Of a stretch of DNA of 64,000 nt, positions 1-8,264 are shown one piece after another (within the stretch, counting starts at the first letter, position 1; each line of letters opens with the position of its first letter). Made by a program: the position numbers and the translations under genes. The notes under the pieces are model-generated. The model was not told the origin of the DNA. It searched no databases and saw nothing but the letters and a program-made list of their open reading frames with translations. The stretch lies in contig NZ_RYZZ01000006.1 of assembly GCF_003989135.1 (NCBI RefSeq), positions 62,001 through 126,000 of the forward strand, given 5' to 3'. The stretch comes from Peribacillus cavernae (GTDB lineage Bacteria > Bacillota > Bacilli > Bacillales > DSM-1321).

Positions 1-1
1 T

Positions 2-343
2 AACAAAAATTCATATGTCATTTTAATGACACACAACTTTTTGCAAGATCAAATCATTCTGGAAGGCATCTTAGAAACGGAATCGGCATATATAGGCCTG
101 CTTGGTCCGCGAAAAAGAACCGATGAATTGATAGATACAAGCAAAAGTCTGGCCGGCAATTCAAAACTTCATCACATCCATAGCCCAATCGGACTGGATA
201 TTGGTTCACAAACGCCGGAAGAAATCGCGTTGAGTATCCTGGCTGAGATCATGGTGGCTTACCGTGGCGGAACTGGATCACGATTAAGTGAAGTGAAAGG
301 GCAACGTTTGGAGAAGGAGTGTGATGTTTTATTGAAAACATGA
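2..343 (+). CDS. xdhC: XdhC-family protein, C-terminal part (gene starts upstream of window)
   Basis: The frame is open back to base 2, so this is the 3' end of a longer gene and the ATG at 26 is an internal methionine. Residues around it read YVILMTHN, matching the XdhC C-terminal Rossmann domain; further on are LLGPRKR and SPIGLDIGSQTPEEIALSI, also typical of that domain. XdhC proteins bind molybdenum cofactor and insert it, after sulfuration, into xanthine dehydrogenase-type enzymes. The stop overlaps the next start (ATGA), so it belongs to the operon that follows, which encodes such an enzyme. A second xdhC, broken by a frameshift, lies at 54817-55901. Confidence 0.9.
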   Translation, partial: NKNSYVILMTHNFLQDQIILEGILETESAYIGLLGPRKRTDELIDTSKSLAGNSKLHHIHSPIGLDIGSQTPEEIALSILAEIMVAYRGGTGSRLSEVKGQRLEKECDVLLKT

Positions 344-945
344 ACAAGAAAGTATGGGGAATCATTCTTGCTGCCGGCTACTCCAGAAGGATGGGAACCG
401 CCAAGCTGTTGCTTCCTTTTAAAGGGAAAACAATACTACGCCATGTTATCGACCATGCTTTGCACTCTGCGTTATACGGAATTACGGTAGTCATTAACCC
501 TGACATACCTGATCTAGTAAAGGAAGCGTCCATCCCGGGTATCGATAAAATAGTCATTAATGAAAAGGCCTCCCAGGGAATGTCTGCATCCGTTAAATCA
601 GGATTGCACACGGTCCCTGCAAATGCCGATGCAGCCATGTTTCTGCTGGGGGACCTGCCCTTACTGACAGCTGATGAAATGAATTCAGTTATTCGAGATT
701 ACTATCAACACAAAACATCTAAATTAATCATTCAGGCAAAGTATGGAGATCAGCAAGGACATCCGGTTTTATTTGATAGAAGCCTGTTTTCTGATTTACT
801 GCATGTGAGCGGAGATGAAGGCGGCAGGTCAATCATTAAGATATATAAACAAGAAGTCTATTATTCTGAAATCGGAAAAAAGATAACTTCTGATATTGAT
901 ACACAGGCAGATTATCAAAATTTACTTCGGGAGGAGGTCTGTTAA
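340..945 (+). CDS. MobA/MocA-like molybdenum cofactor nucleotidyltransferase
   Basis: A 201-residue protein with the NTP-transferase signature LAAGYSRRMGTAK at residues 10-22 and a GDLP metal-binding motif at 104-107. MobA/MocA/PucB proteins join CMP or GMP to molybdopterin to give the dinucleotide cofactor used by xanthine dehydrogenase-family enzymes. It overlaps xdhC by four bases and ends directly against the TTG start of the large-subunit gene. The position between xdhC and the structural genes points to dedicated cofactor supply, probably the CMP form (MocA-like), but CMP versus GMP cannot be read from sequence alone. Confidence 0.88.
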   Translation: MNKKVWGIILAAGYSRRMGTAKLLLPFKGKTILRHVIDHALHSALYGITVVINPDIPDLVKEASIPGIDKIVINEKASQGMSASVKSGLHTVPANADAAMFLLGDLPLLTADEMNSVIRDYYQHKTSKLIIQAKYGDQQGHPVLFDRSLFSDLLHVSGDEGGRSIIKIYKQEVYYSEIGKKITSDIDTQADYQNLLREEVC

Positions 946-3360
946 TTGAATACAGTAATTGGAAATCCGTTACCTCGGGTTGAAGATGCGCGATTGTTAA
1001 CGGGGCAGGGAAAATATATCGATGATTTAGGGACACCTGGCAATACCGCTCAAGCAGCGATTGTAAGAAGTTCATATCCACATGCATATATACAATCAAT
1101 CGACATCACAGAAGCGTTATCGGTGCCGGGTGTAAAAGGGGTTATTACCGGTAAAGACGTTCAAACCTATTTAAATCCTTTTAGCGTCGGTGTTAGTACG
1201 CCAGTCAAGTACTATCCGATCGCTATTGATAAAGTACGGTATGTTGGAGAACCAGTTGCGGTGGTTATTGCAAAAAATAGGTACATTGCTGAAGATGCAG
1301 CCGAGTTGGTGAAAGTTAAATACGAAACGCTGGAACCAATCGTAGATATAGAAAAGTCAATAGAAGAGGATGCCCCTATATTACACGAAAATGTGGGATC
1401 AAATATCGCAAACCACCGAAACTTTCATTATGGTAATGTAGATCAGGCTTTCAATGATGCAGATCGAATAATTAAGCACAAATTCAACTTTCCTAAGTAT
1501 ACAGCCACACCAATCGAAACGTATGGAATCATTGCCCAATATGAAAGCAGCTCAGACCAATACACCATTCAGGCTAATTTTCACGGACCGTTTATCATTC
1601 AATCGGTTATGGCGGGTGCTTTAAAGATCCCCAGTAATCGTTTGAGAATCATTGTTCCAAAAGATATTGGGGGAAGTTACGGGATTAAGGCTGGAACCTT
1701 TCCATACATGGTTTTGTGTGCTGTAGCCAGCCGAATAATCGGTTGTCCTGTTAAATGGATAGAAGATAGACAGGAGCATTTATCCGCCAGTTCAAGTGGG
1801 ACAGACCGGGTAACTTATATCGAAGCTGCGGTAAAAGAGGACGGGAAAGTTCTCGGTCTTAAAATGAAAATGATTGATAATGTTGGCGCTTATATACGCG
1901 CCCCGGAACCGGCCTGTTTATACCGAACCCATGCAAATTCTACCGGTGCCTATGATATTCCGAATCTCATGATTGATGGTTATGTCGTGATGACCAATAA
2001 ATTACCGACAGGACTTATAAGGGGATATGGAGGCCAGGAGCTTTATTTTCCTTTGGAACGGATTATGCAAATGATTGCTTTCGATCTCGGTCTAGACCCG
2101 GCAGAAGTCATCCAAAAGAACTTAATAAAAGCCGAACAATTTCCATATCATACTGCTTCCGGTGGAATTTATGATAGTGGAGATTATGAAAAGGCCTTTC
2201 ATCTTGCTTTAGATACCGGAAAGTATCAAGAATTCCGGCAAAAGCAGGAGGAAGCAAGGAGAAAAGGGAAAATTTTTGGTGTAGGCCTGGCGTGTATCGT
2301 TGAACCTTCTGGATCCAATATGGGATATATAACGATTGCGCTTACCCCTGAAGAAAGAGCAGCTTCTCTTCCTAAATCAGGTGCTTCAGAAGCGGCAACG
2401 ATATCAATGGATCCTATGGGTAGCGTAAATGTAAGAATTAGCACCACACCATCAGGGCAAGGCCATGAGACCGTCGCGGCTCAAATCGTATCGGATGTGC
2501 TGCAAATTCCAACCGAACAAATTAATGTAGTGGCTGAACTGGATACTTCTACAAGTGCATGGTCGATTGCATCCGGCAGTTATTCGAGCAGATTTGCTTC
2601 CTTAGGTTCAAGTGCTGTTTATTATGCAGCCCACAAAGTTAGAGAAAAAATTTTAAAAATTGCAGCCCACCACCTCCAAGTAGCTGAAGATGATCTTACT
2701 ATCGAAAACGCTTCCATATATTCGAAGGCTGATCCATCTAAAAAATATTCCGTAAAGAGAGCTGCGGGATCAGCGCATTGGAACCCAATGTCACTTCCAG
2801 AGGGAATGGAACCGGGCATATATGAAACGTACTTTTATACAGCAAAAAAAGCTGAAGCACCGGATGAGAACGATTTAATCAATTCCTCAGTCACCTACGG
2901 ATTTGTAGCGGATTTGGTGACGGTTGAAATTGATCCAGAAACTGGTGAAGTCAACATCCTGGACTACATTACGATACATGATGCAGGGAAACTCTTAAAC
3001 CCTTTAATTGTGGATGGCCAAATATTTGGAGGGTTAGTCCACGGACTGGGGGGAGCTCTATACGAAGAGCTAGCCTATGATGAAAAAGGCCAGTTTTTAA
3101 CAGGATCGTTTATGGATTATCTGGTTCCAACTGCGCCGGAAATTCCGAATATTACCATTAAGCATATCGAGAGCCCGTCACCAGTTACACCACTCGGAGC
3201 AAAAGGGTTGGGTGAAGGAAATACGATGAGCGCCCCTGTAGCGATTGCCAATGCAGTCAGTGATGCTTTAAAACCATATCAAATTACAATCGACTCATTA
3301 CCATTAAGTCCAAATAAAATATGGAACTTACTTTCAGAACAGAAGGTTACAAATAGTTGA
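946..3360 (+). CDS. Xanthine dehydrogenase-family molybdopterin-binding large subunit
   Basis: An 804-residue large subunit with a TTG start directly behind the previous stop; the RBS (GGGAGGAGG) sits inside the end of the previous gene. Visible landmarks are a GGSYG motif at about 241-245 in place of the usual GGGFG, the loop RGYGGQE at 359-365, and the C-terminal GAKGLGEG with the catalytic base Glu757. The loop is not the AYxCSFR of true CO dehydrogenase, so CO oxidation is unlikely; hydroxylation of an aromatic or N-heterocyclic ring, or its reverse, is more plausible. Partner FAD and 2Fe-2S subunits are downstream. The CoA ligase and enoyl-CoA hydratase in the same operon suggest an acid or acyl-CoA substrate. 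Confidence 0.92.
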   Translation: MNTVIGNPLPRVEDARLLTGQGKYIDDLGTPGNTAQAAIVRSSYPHAYIQSIDITEALSVPGVKGVITGKDVQTYLNPFSVGVSTPVKYYPIAIDKVRYVGEPVAVVIAKNRYIAEDAAELVKVKYETLEPIVDIEKSIEEDAPILHENVGSNIANHRNFHYGNVDQAFNDADRIIKHKFNFPKYTATPIETYGIIAQYESSSDQYTIQANFHGPFIIQSVMAGALKIPSNRLRIIVPKDIGGSYGIKAGTFPYMVLCAVASRIIGCPVKWIEDRQEHLSASSSGTDRVTYIEAAVKEDGKVLGLKMKMIDNVGAYIRAPEPACLYRTHANSTGAYDIPNLMIDGYVVMTNKLPTGLIRGYGGQELYFPLERIMQMIAFDLGLDPAEVIQKNLIKAEQFPYHTASGGIYDSGDYEKAFHLALDTGKYQEFRQKQEEARRKGKIFGVGLACIVEPSGSNMGYITIALTPEERAASLPKSGASEAATISMDPMGSVNVRISTTPSGQGHETVAAQIVSDVLQIPTEQINVVAELDTSTSAWSIASGSYSSRFASLGSSAVYYAAHKVREKILKIAAHHLQVAEDDLTIENASIYSKADPSKKYSVKRAAGSAHWNPMSLPEGMEPGIYETYFYTAKKAEAPDENDLINSSVTYGFVADLVTVEIDPETGEVNILDYITIHDAGKLLNPLIVDGQIFGGLVHGLGGALYEELAYDEKGQFLTGSFMDYLVPTAPEIPNITIKHIESPSPVTPLGAKGLGEGNTMSAPVAIANAVSDALKPYQITIDSLPLSPNKIWNLLSEQKVTNS

Positions 3361-3375
3361 AAGAGGTGACAGGAT

Positions 3376-3831
3376 ATGAATGGAAAAGGAAGTTTAACAC
3401 TAGAGGCCGGGATTGAAAAAGCATGGGATGTCTTATTGGATCCGAATGTGTTAGAAAAATGCATCATGGGGTGCAAAAAGATGGAACAAGAAAGTGAAAA
3501 CAAATATAACGCCGACCTTTCTATTGGAATTGCGGCTGTAAAGGGAAAATATGAATCGACCATCGAGATTGCTGACATTGAGAAACCTAGTCATTACAAG
3601 CTTATTGTCAAAGGTGAGGGAGGGCCCGGTAATGTAGAAGCTGCGGGAATCATTGATCTGACCCCAATTGATGAAAACACCACAGAGCTAGCCTATACCT
3701 ATGAAGCTGACGTAGGCGGCAAGGTGGCCATGATCGGGCAGCGGATGTTAGGCGGAGTGGCTAAATTAATCATCCAGGACTTTTTCAAAAAGTTAGGTAA
3801 GGAATTAAAAAGAATTGAGTCGAATGCTTGA
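3376..3831 (+). CDS. CoxG-family SRPBCC protein
   Basis: A 151-residue protein of the CoxG (carbon monoxide dehydrogenase subunit G) type, a START/SRPBCC fold. The N-terminal GSLTLEAGIEKAWDVLLDP and the LEKCIMGCKKME stretch are characteristic. In CO-oxidising bacteria CoxG helps anchor the enzyme at the membrane; in other molybdenum hydroxylase operons the exact role is not settled. It starts 15 bases after the large-subunit stop with an RBS AAAGAGGTGA. A paralogue at 49822 has the same position relative to the second hydroxylase operon. Confidence 0.88.
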   Translation: MNGKGSLTLEAGIEKAWDVLLDPNVLEKCIMGCKKMEQESENKYNADLSIGIAAVKGKYESTIEIADIEKPSHYKLIVKGEGGPGNVEAAGIIDLTPIDENTTELAYTYEADVGGKVAMIGQRMLGGVAKLIIQDFFKKLGKELKRIESNA

Positions 3832-3845
3832 AGGGAGGATAGACC

Positions 3846-4715
3846 TTGAAACCCGCAAAATTTGATTACTATTGTCCCAAAACACTTGATGAAGCACTTT
3901 CTTTGCTGGAGGAATCGGGCTTTGATGGGAAAATCATCGCAGGCGGGCAGAGCCTCGTTCCAATCATGAATATGCGGCTTTCTGGCCCTGAATGTCTGAT
4001 CGATATCAATCGTTTACATGACCTGGATTTTATAGAATTTGACGAAGAAAAAGTGAAAATCGGAACATTAACAAGACAAAGCCGTGTTGAAATGTCTTCC
4101 CTTATTAAGGAAAATTGCGGCCTATTAAGTGAAGCTGTCCCATTTATAGGCCATGTCCAGACAAGAAACAGAGGAACTTTTGGAGGCAGTCTGGTTCATG
4201 CAGATCCAAGTGCGGAAATTCCGTTGTCACTAATGGCGTCGGGGGGATCTGTCCTTATTGCTTCCAAGGAAGAGACAAGGGAAGTGGATGTAGAAGATTT
4301 CTTTGTTACCTATTTGACAACAGATATCATGCCCACAGAACTGCTGACCGAGGTTCAAATTCCGATATGGAGCGGGCGAGTTGGGTATGATTTCACCGAA
4401 ATCTCCCGTCGCCATGGTGATTTTGCTTTAGTTGCTGCAGCCTGTCAGCTAACTTTGGATGATCAAAACAAGATTTCCCGGGTTAGGCTAACTCTGGGCG
4501 GTGTTGAATCAGTGCCGTTGTTAGTGGAAGAGGCCAATCAAATGATGATGGGGGAAAAACTTTCAGAGGCCCTTCTTAATAAAGTGGCCGATATTGTGAG
4601 AGAAGCGGTTGACCCTGAATCAGATCTGCATGCTTCTGCGGATTATCGCACACATCTGGCTGCCGTGTTGGCGAAACGGACCATTCAAACAGCATACAAT
4701 CGGGCAGGGAGGTGA
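3846..4715 (+). CDS. FAD-binding subunit of molybdenum hydroxylase (CoxM-like)
   Basis: A 289-residue protein with a TTG start preceded by GGGAGGAT. It has the FAD-binding PCMH fold motifs: IAGGQSLVP at about 34-42 and TRNRGTFGGSLVHADPSAE further on, then the CO dehydrogenase flavoprotein C-terminal domain (VRLTLGGVESVP). The length is normal and there is no extra iron-sulfur insertion of the kind found in 4-hydroxybenzoyl-CoA reductase. It passes electrons from the 2Fe-2S subunit to the final acceptor. The gene ends within the ribosome binding site of the 2Fe-2S gene. Confidence 0.92.
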   Translation: MKPAKFDYYCPKTLDEALSLLEESGFDGKIIAGGQSLVPIMNMRLSGPECLIDINRLHDLDFIEFDEEKVKIGTLTRQSRVEMSSLIKENCGLLSEAVPFIGHVQTRNRGTFGGSLVHADPSAEIPLSLMASGGSVLIASKEETREVDVEDFFVTYLTTDIMPTELLTEVQIPIWSGRVGYDFTEISRRHGDFALVAAACQLTLDDQNKISRVRLTLGGVESVPLLVEEANQMMMGEKLSEALLNKVADIVREAVDPESDLHASADYRTHLAAVLAKRTIQTAYNRAGR

Positions 4716-4720
4716 TCAGT

Positions 4721-5215
4721 TTGGGAGTGCATCAGATAAGACTTACGATTAATGGGAAAACATTCGTCGAAGAAGCAGAACCAAGGATGCTATTAAGTGA
4801 TTTCATCCGTGAGAATTGCGGACTTACAGGAACACACGTAGGTTGTGAACATGGCGTCTGCGGTGCATGTACCGTCATTGTGAACGGTTCAGCCGTGAGA
4901 AGCTGTTTAATGTTCGCTGTTCAAGCAGATGGCGAGGAAATTCAAACGGTGGAAGGGCTTAGCCAAAACGGTGAGCTTACCCCATTGCAGCAAAATTTTA
5001 AAGAATGCCACGGTTTACAGTGTGGTTTTTGCACACCGGGAATTTTGATGTCGACCAGCGATTATTTAGCGAAAAATCCCGAGCCTTCAAAAAAGGAAAT
5101 AAAAGAAATGCTTTCCGGCCACCTCTGCAGATGTACGGGGTATGATGGAATCTTAAAAGCAATTCAAAAAACGGTAGAGGATAACAAAGAGACTATTTTA
5201 ATAGAAGGGAGTTGA
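4721..5215 (+). CDS. 2Fe-2S subunit of molybdenum hydroxylase (CoxS-like)
   Basis: The frame opens at GTG 4712, but that codon lies inside the strong ribosome binding site GGGAGGTGAT; TTG at 4721 is correctly spaced and is chosen here, giving 164 residues. The protein has the two 2Fe-2S clusters of the family: a plant-type ferredoxin domain with CEHGVCGAC plus a later Cys, and the four-helix domain with CGFCTPG and CRCTGY. It relays electrons from the molybdenum centre to FAD. It is translationally coupled to the FAD subunit upstream, with the acyl-CoA ligase five bases downstream. Confidence 0.92.
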   Translation: MGVHQIRLTINGKTFVEEAEPRMLLSDFIRENCGLTGTHVGCEHGVCGACTVIVNGSAVRSCLMFAVQADGEEIQTVEGLSQNGELTPLQQNFKECHGLQCGFCTPGILMSTSDYLAKNPEPSKKEIKEMLSGHLCRCTGYDGILKAIQKTVEDNKETILIEGS

Positions 5216-5219
5216 ACCT

Positions 5220-6779
5220 ATGAACCTAGCAACCATGTTTGAATTTGCCGTAGAACGGTATCCCAGCCGGATAGCTGTAGTGGAAGAGGAAAAACGATAT
5301 ACGTATAACCAATTAAATAAAGAGATTACGAAAGTGGCCTCTTCTCTTCAAAGAATGGGCATTAAACAGCATGACAGGGTTATTGTCGTTTTAAAAAACA
5401 GACTTGAAAATATCATCATTTATTGGGCAGTCCAAAAGCTTGGTGCTGTTTATACGCCGATTAATCATCGATTATCTGCTAAAGAAGTAGAGTATTGTGT
5501 AAACGATGCTGAATCTAAAGCAGTTGTCTATGAAAATGCCAGCCAGGATGCCGTTCTCCATGCAAACTTTCAGGAGAAGCCGATCCTAATTGGCCTGGGT
5601 GCAGTTGAAGGCGCCGATATTTATTACGATGAACTCGTTGACCGAAGCCCTGGAGGTTTTGATAAACCGGTAATTCATGAGGAAGATATTGCATTAATGC
5701 TTTATACATCGGGAACAACCGGCATGCCTAAAGGCGTGCCAAGAAGCCATAAGAATGAATACTCAGCCGCAATTGCCCATATTGTGCAAAATCAATACAC
5801 AGATCAGGAAAGTACACTGGGCACGATGCCGTTATATCATACGATGGGAATGCGTTCATTACTATCCATCGCTTTTCTGAATGGGAAGTACGTTGTTTTA
5901 CCGGATTTTGATGCTAGGGATGCCCTTGAATTACTAAGCAGCGAAGAAATCAGCTCTCTATATTTAGTTCCAACGTTGTATCACGATATTCTAAGCCATC
6001 ATGATTTCCATTCCTACCATTTAGGTAAGCTTCGGAAAATTGGGTACGCAGGAGCATCCATGACAACGGCGCTCACAGAGAAATGTGTGGAATTATTAAA
6101 GCCGCAAGTGTTTGTCAATCATTATGGAAGCACTGAAATCTACACATTTACCATCTGTCCCTATGTACATCAAAAACCAGGATGTGCAGGTAAACCAGGT
6201 CTCAATCAAAATATCCGTCTAGTTAAGGCTGATGCAGAAGCAAAATCCCTTCCTGATGATATTGTCGGAAAGGGAGAAATAGGGGAAATCATTGTAAATC
6301 TAGATTCGATCGAAGCATTTAAAGGCTATTGGAATAAACCAAACGCGACTCAAAAAGCTATTCGTGAAGGCTGGTACTTCACCGGGGACTTAGGGGTAAT
6401 CGATGACGAAGGGGATTTATTCGTTGTTGGCAGGGTCGATGACATGATTATTTCCGGAGGAGAGAATATTCATCCACTCGAAGTTGAAGATGTTCTTTCC
6501 AAGCACCCTAAGGTTTCAGAGGTTGCTGTCGTTGGAGAAGAAGATGAACGATGGGGGCAAATTGTATCGGCATTTATCGTCCCAATCGATCCATCTATTA
6601 CTTTTCAAGAACTGGATGAATATTGCAAAAGTCATCCAAAACTATCAAATTTCAAAAGACCGCGAAACTATGTATTCTTAAAACAAATTCCAAAAAGTCC
6701 AGTCGGTAAAATTCTTCGTCGAAAGATCAGAGATGGAGAAGTCGAATTATATTCTGGCGAAAATCAAATAGTAGGTTAA
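5220..6779 (+). CDS. Class I adenylate-forming acyl-CoA ligase
   Basis: A 519-residue AMP-binding enzyme with the P-loop TSGTTGMPKG at 163-172, the YGSTE motif, the hinge region GGENIHPLEVED and the C-terminal catalytic lysine in PVGKILRRK (Lys497). It should activate a carboxylic acid to its CoA thioester through an acyl-AMP. The substrate cannot be told from sequence; fatty acid, benzoate and cyclohexane carboxylate ligases all look like this. Sharing an operon with a molybdenum hydroxylase and an enoyl-CoA hydratase suggests an aromatic or alicyclic acid. Confidence 0.88.
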   Translation: MNLATMFEFAVERYPSRIAVVEEEKRYTYNQLNKEITKVASSLQRMGIKQHDRVIVVLKNRLENIIIYWAVQKLGAVYTPINHRLSAKEVEYCVNDAESKAVVYENASQDAVLHANFQEKPILIGLGAVEGADIYYDELVDRSPGGFDKPVIHEEDIALMLYTSGTTGMPKGVPRSHKNEYSAAIAHIVQNQYTDQESTLGTMPLYHTMGMRSLLSIAFLNGKYVVLPDFDARDALELLSSEEISSLYLVPTLYHDILSHHDFHSYHLGKLRKIGYAGASMTTALTEKCVELLKPQVFVNHYGSTEIYTFTICPYVHQKPGCAGKPGLNQNIRLVKADAEAKSLPDDIVGKGEIGEIIVNLDSIEAFKGYWNKPNATQKAIREGWYFTGDLGVIDDEGDLFVVGRVDDMIISGGENIHPLEVEDVLSKHPKVSEVAVVGEEDERWGQIVSAFIVPIDPSITFQELDEYCKSHPKLSNFKRPRNYVFLKQIPKSPVGKILRRKIRDGEVELYSGENQIVG

Positions 6780-6798
6780 TTAGAGAGGGGATTTCCAA

Positions 6799-7587
6799 AT
6801 GGAAACAACAACAAAATACGATCATATCCGAATTGAAAAAAATATTGAGAAGAAAATAGCTACGATTATTTTTGACCGGCCTGAAAAAATGAATTATATC
6901 AGCATGACTGCCCGCGGCCAATTTTCAGAAATTTTTGATGAGTTAAACAAGGATGAGAACGTAAGGGTGATCATTATCAAAGGGGAAGGAGATAAAGCTT
7001 TTAGCGCCGGAGGAAGCATTCCACAGTTTATGGAAACGCACCCTGAGGAATTGTCCCGCCTGAGAGTTAACGTTGCATCGCCTGAGCGTTCACCTAAACC
7101 GGTTATTGCTCAATTACAAGGTTTCACTTTTGGGGTTGGATTTGAAATCGCCATGGCATGCGATTTCCGAATCGCTGCTGATGATACCCTTTTAGGACTG
7201 CCGGAAATGAATCTGGGAATGATTCCAGGCAGCGGCGGAACACAGCGTGTTGCCAGAGCCGTTGGCCTGACCAGAGCCAAAGATATGATCATGAGAGCCA
7301 GGAGAATTCCTGCCGAGGAAGCCTATCAATGGGGTTTATTAACGAAAGTTGTGGCAAAGGATAAGCTAGAGATAGAAGTAAATGAATTGGCAAATGAACT
7401 AACGAGATTTTCACCTCTGGCCCAGCGTGTAGCTAAAGAAGTGTTAAATGCTGCAGAAGAAGGGCCGCTAAGCACAGGTTTAGAAATAGAAGGCAGAGCG
7501 TATGGAATGTTAAGATGTACGGACGATTTTAAAGAAGGCGTTGACGCATTCGTTGAAAAGAGAAAGCCTAATTTTACAGGGAAGTAA
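6799..7587 (+). CDS. Enoyl-CoA hydratase/isomerase family protein
   Basis: A 262-residue crotonase-fold protein. It shows the two oxyanion-hole regions, FSAGGSIPQF and GFTFGVGFEIAMACDFRIA, and the LPEMNLGMIPGSGGTQR segment with a glutamate that is usually catalytic. It ends in KRKPNFTGK, as many crotonases do. It is the last gene of the first molybdenum hydroxylase operon, preceded by GAGAGGGGAT and followed by a strong terminator. Likely roles are hydration or ring hydrolysis of a CoA thioester made by the ligase next door; the exact reaction is inferred from context only. Confidence 0.88.
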   Translation: METTTKYDHIRIEKNIEKKIATIIFDRPEKMNYISMTARGQFSEIFDELNKDENVRVIIIKGEGDKAFSAGGSIPQFMETHPEELSRLRVNVASPERSPKPVIAQLQGFTFGVGFEIAMACDFRIAADDTLLGLPEMNLGMIPGSGGTQRVARAVGLTRAKDMIMRARRIPAEEAYQWGLLTKVVAKDKLEIEVNELANELTRFSPLAQRVAKEVLNAAEEGPLSTGLEIEGRAYGMLRCTDDFKEGVDAFVEKRKPNFTGK

Positions 7588-7602
7588 GCAACTGGATTAA
7601 CG

Positions 7603-7633
7603 AAACACCCCACAGAATTCCGTGGGGTGTTTC
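7603..7633 (+). terminator. Intrinsic terminator of the first molybdenum hydroxylase operon
   Basis: An 11-bp perfect stem (AAACACCCCAC paired with GTGGGGTGTTT) with an 8-base loop ends 45 bases after the enoyl-CoA hydratase stop, with Ts built into the right arm. Confidence 0.85.
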
Positions 7634-7694
7634 ACCCTAGAAGAAATATCGGCAAATGTTGAAATTTGTTTAAAGTTAAAAACGGGGGTTCCAA

Positions 7695-8080
7695 ATGAGT
7701 ATTGAACGAGGTACTGGTATTAAGCAAAATATTAAAGACTTTTTCGGCAATTTACTCCCGCTGCCTTTGGAACTGGCCTTGTAGCTGCACTTTTTAGCAT
7801 TATGGGACCAGGTATCATTGTTATGAACGCGGCTAGAGAAGGGAATCTTCCTATTGAGCAGGCCGTTTCCTGGTTGTTTATTATTTATACAGCAGGTGGT
7901 ATGTTTACGCTTATTATGTCATTCCGCTATCGTCAGCCAATTGTAGTTGCTTATAGTATACCAGGTGCTGTTTTAGTAGGAAGTGCCTTAAAGCACATTC
8001 CTCTTAGTGAGGCCGTTGGAGCATTTATTGTTGCTGGAACAGTAGTTACACTAATTGGGCTGTCGGTGGTTACTCTTTAG
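7695..8080 (+). pseudogene. benE: Broken BenE-type benzoate transporter
   Basis: A good RBS (GGGGG) precedes ATG 7695, but the frame stops at TAG 7782-7784. The +1 frame continues the protein: AAFGTGLVAALFSIMGPG, then transmembrane helices and VVAYSIPGAVLVGSALKHIPLSEAVGAFIV, which match the N-terminal third of BenE-family benzoate:H+ symporters. The switch point is near 7750-7758. The second frame ends at 8080 after about 110 residues, where the family is about 390 long, so the gene is both frameshifted and 3'-truncated. It sits between two aromatic-acid gene groups, which fits a former benzoate-type uptake role. Confidence 0.8.
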
Positions 8081-8171
8081 CTCATTAAGGAAAAATAATT
8101 CGCAATTTTTTGAAAACTGAATAACAAGAATTTAAAACTCCTGTGGGATGTATACCTGTTATTATTATTGT

Positions 8172-8185
8172 TGTTAGCGCTTACA
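8172..8185. promoter_or_regulatory. Candidate cre site upstream of MFS/ALDH/UbiD group
   Basis: TGTTAGCGCTTACA matches the CcpA cre consensus TGWAARCGYTWNCA at 13 of 14 positions. It lies 80 bases upstream of the MFS transporter start and would put the group under catabolite repression. Confidence 0.5.
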
Positions 8186-8264
8186 AAGCAACAAACAGGC
8201 ACTTAAAAAATTAAATGACGAATGTGTTTGTGAACAAATATTCCAAAATGAGTGGAGGAAAAAA

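Noticed and set aside
946-3360. Aerobic CO dehydrogenase
   Set aside because: The active-site loop is RGYGGQE, not AYxCSFR, and the operon carries acyl-CoA enzymes, so CO oxidation is not supported.
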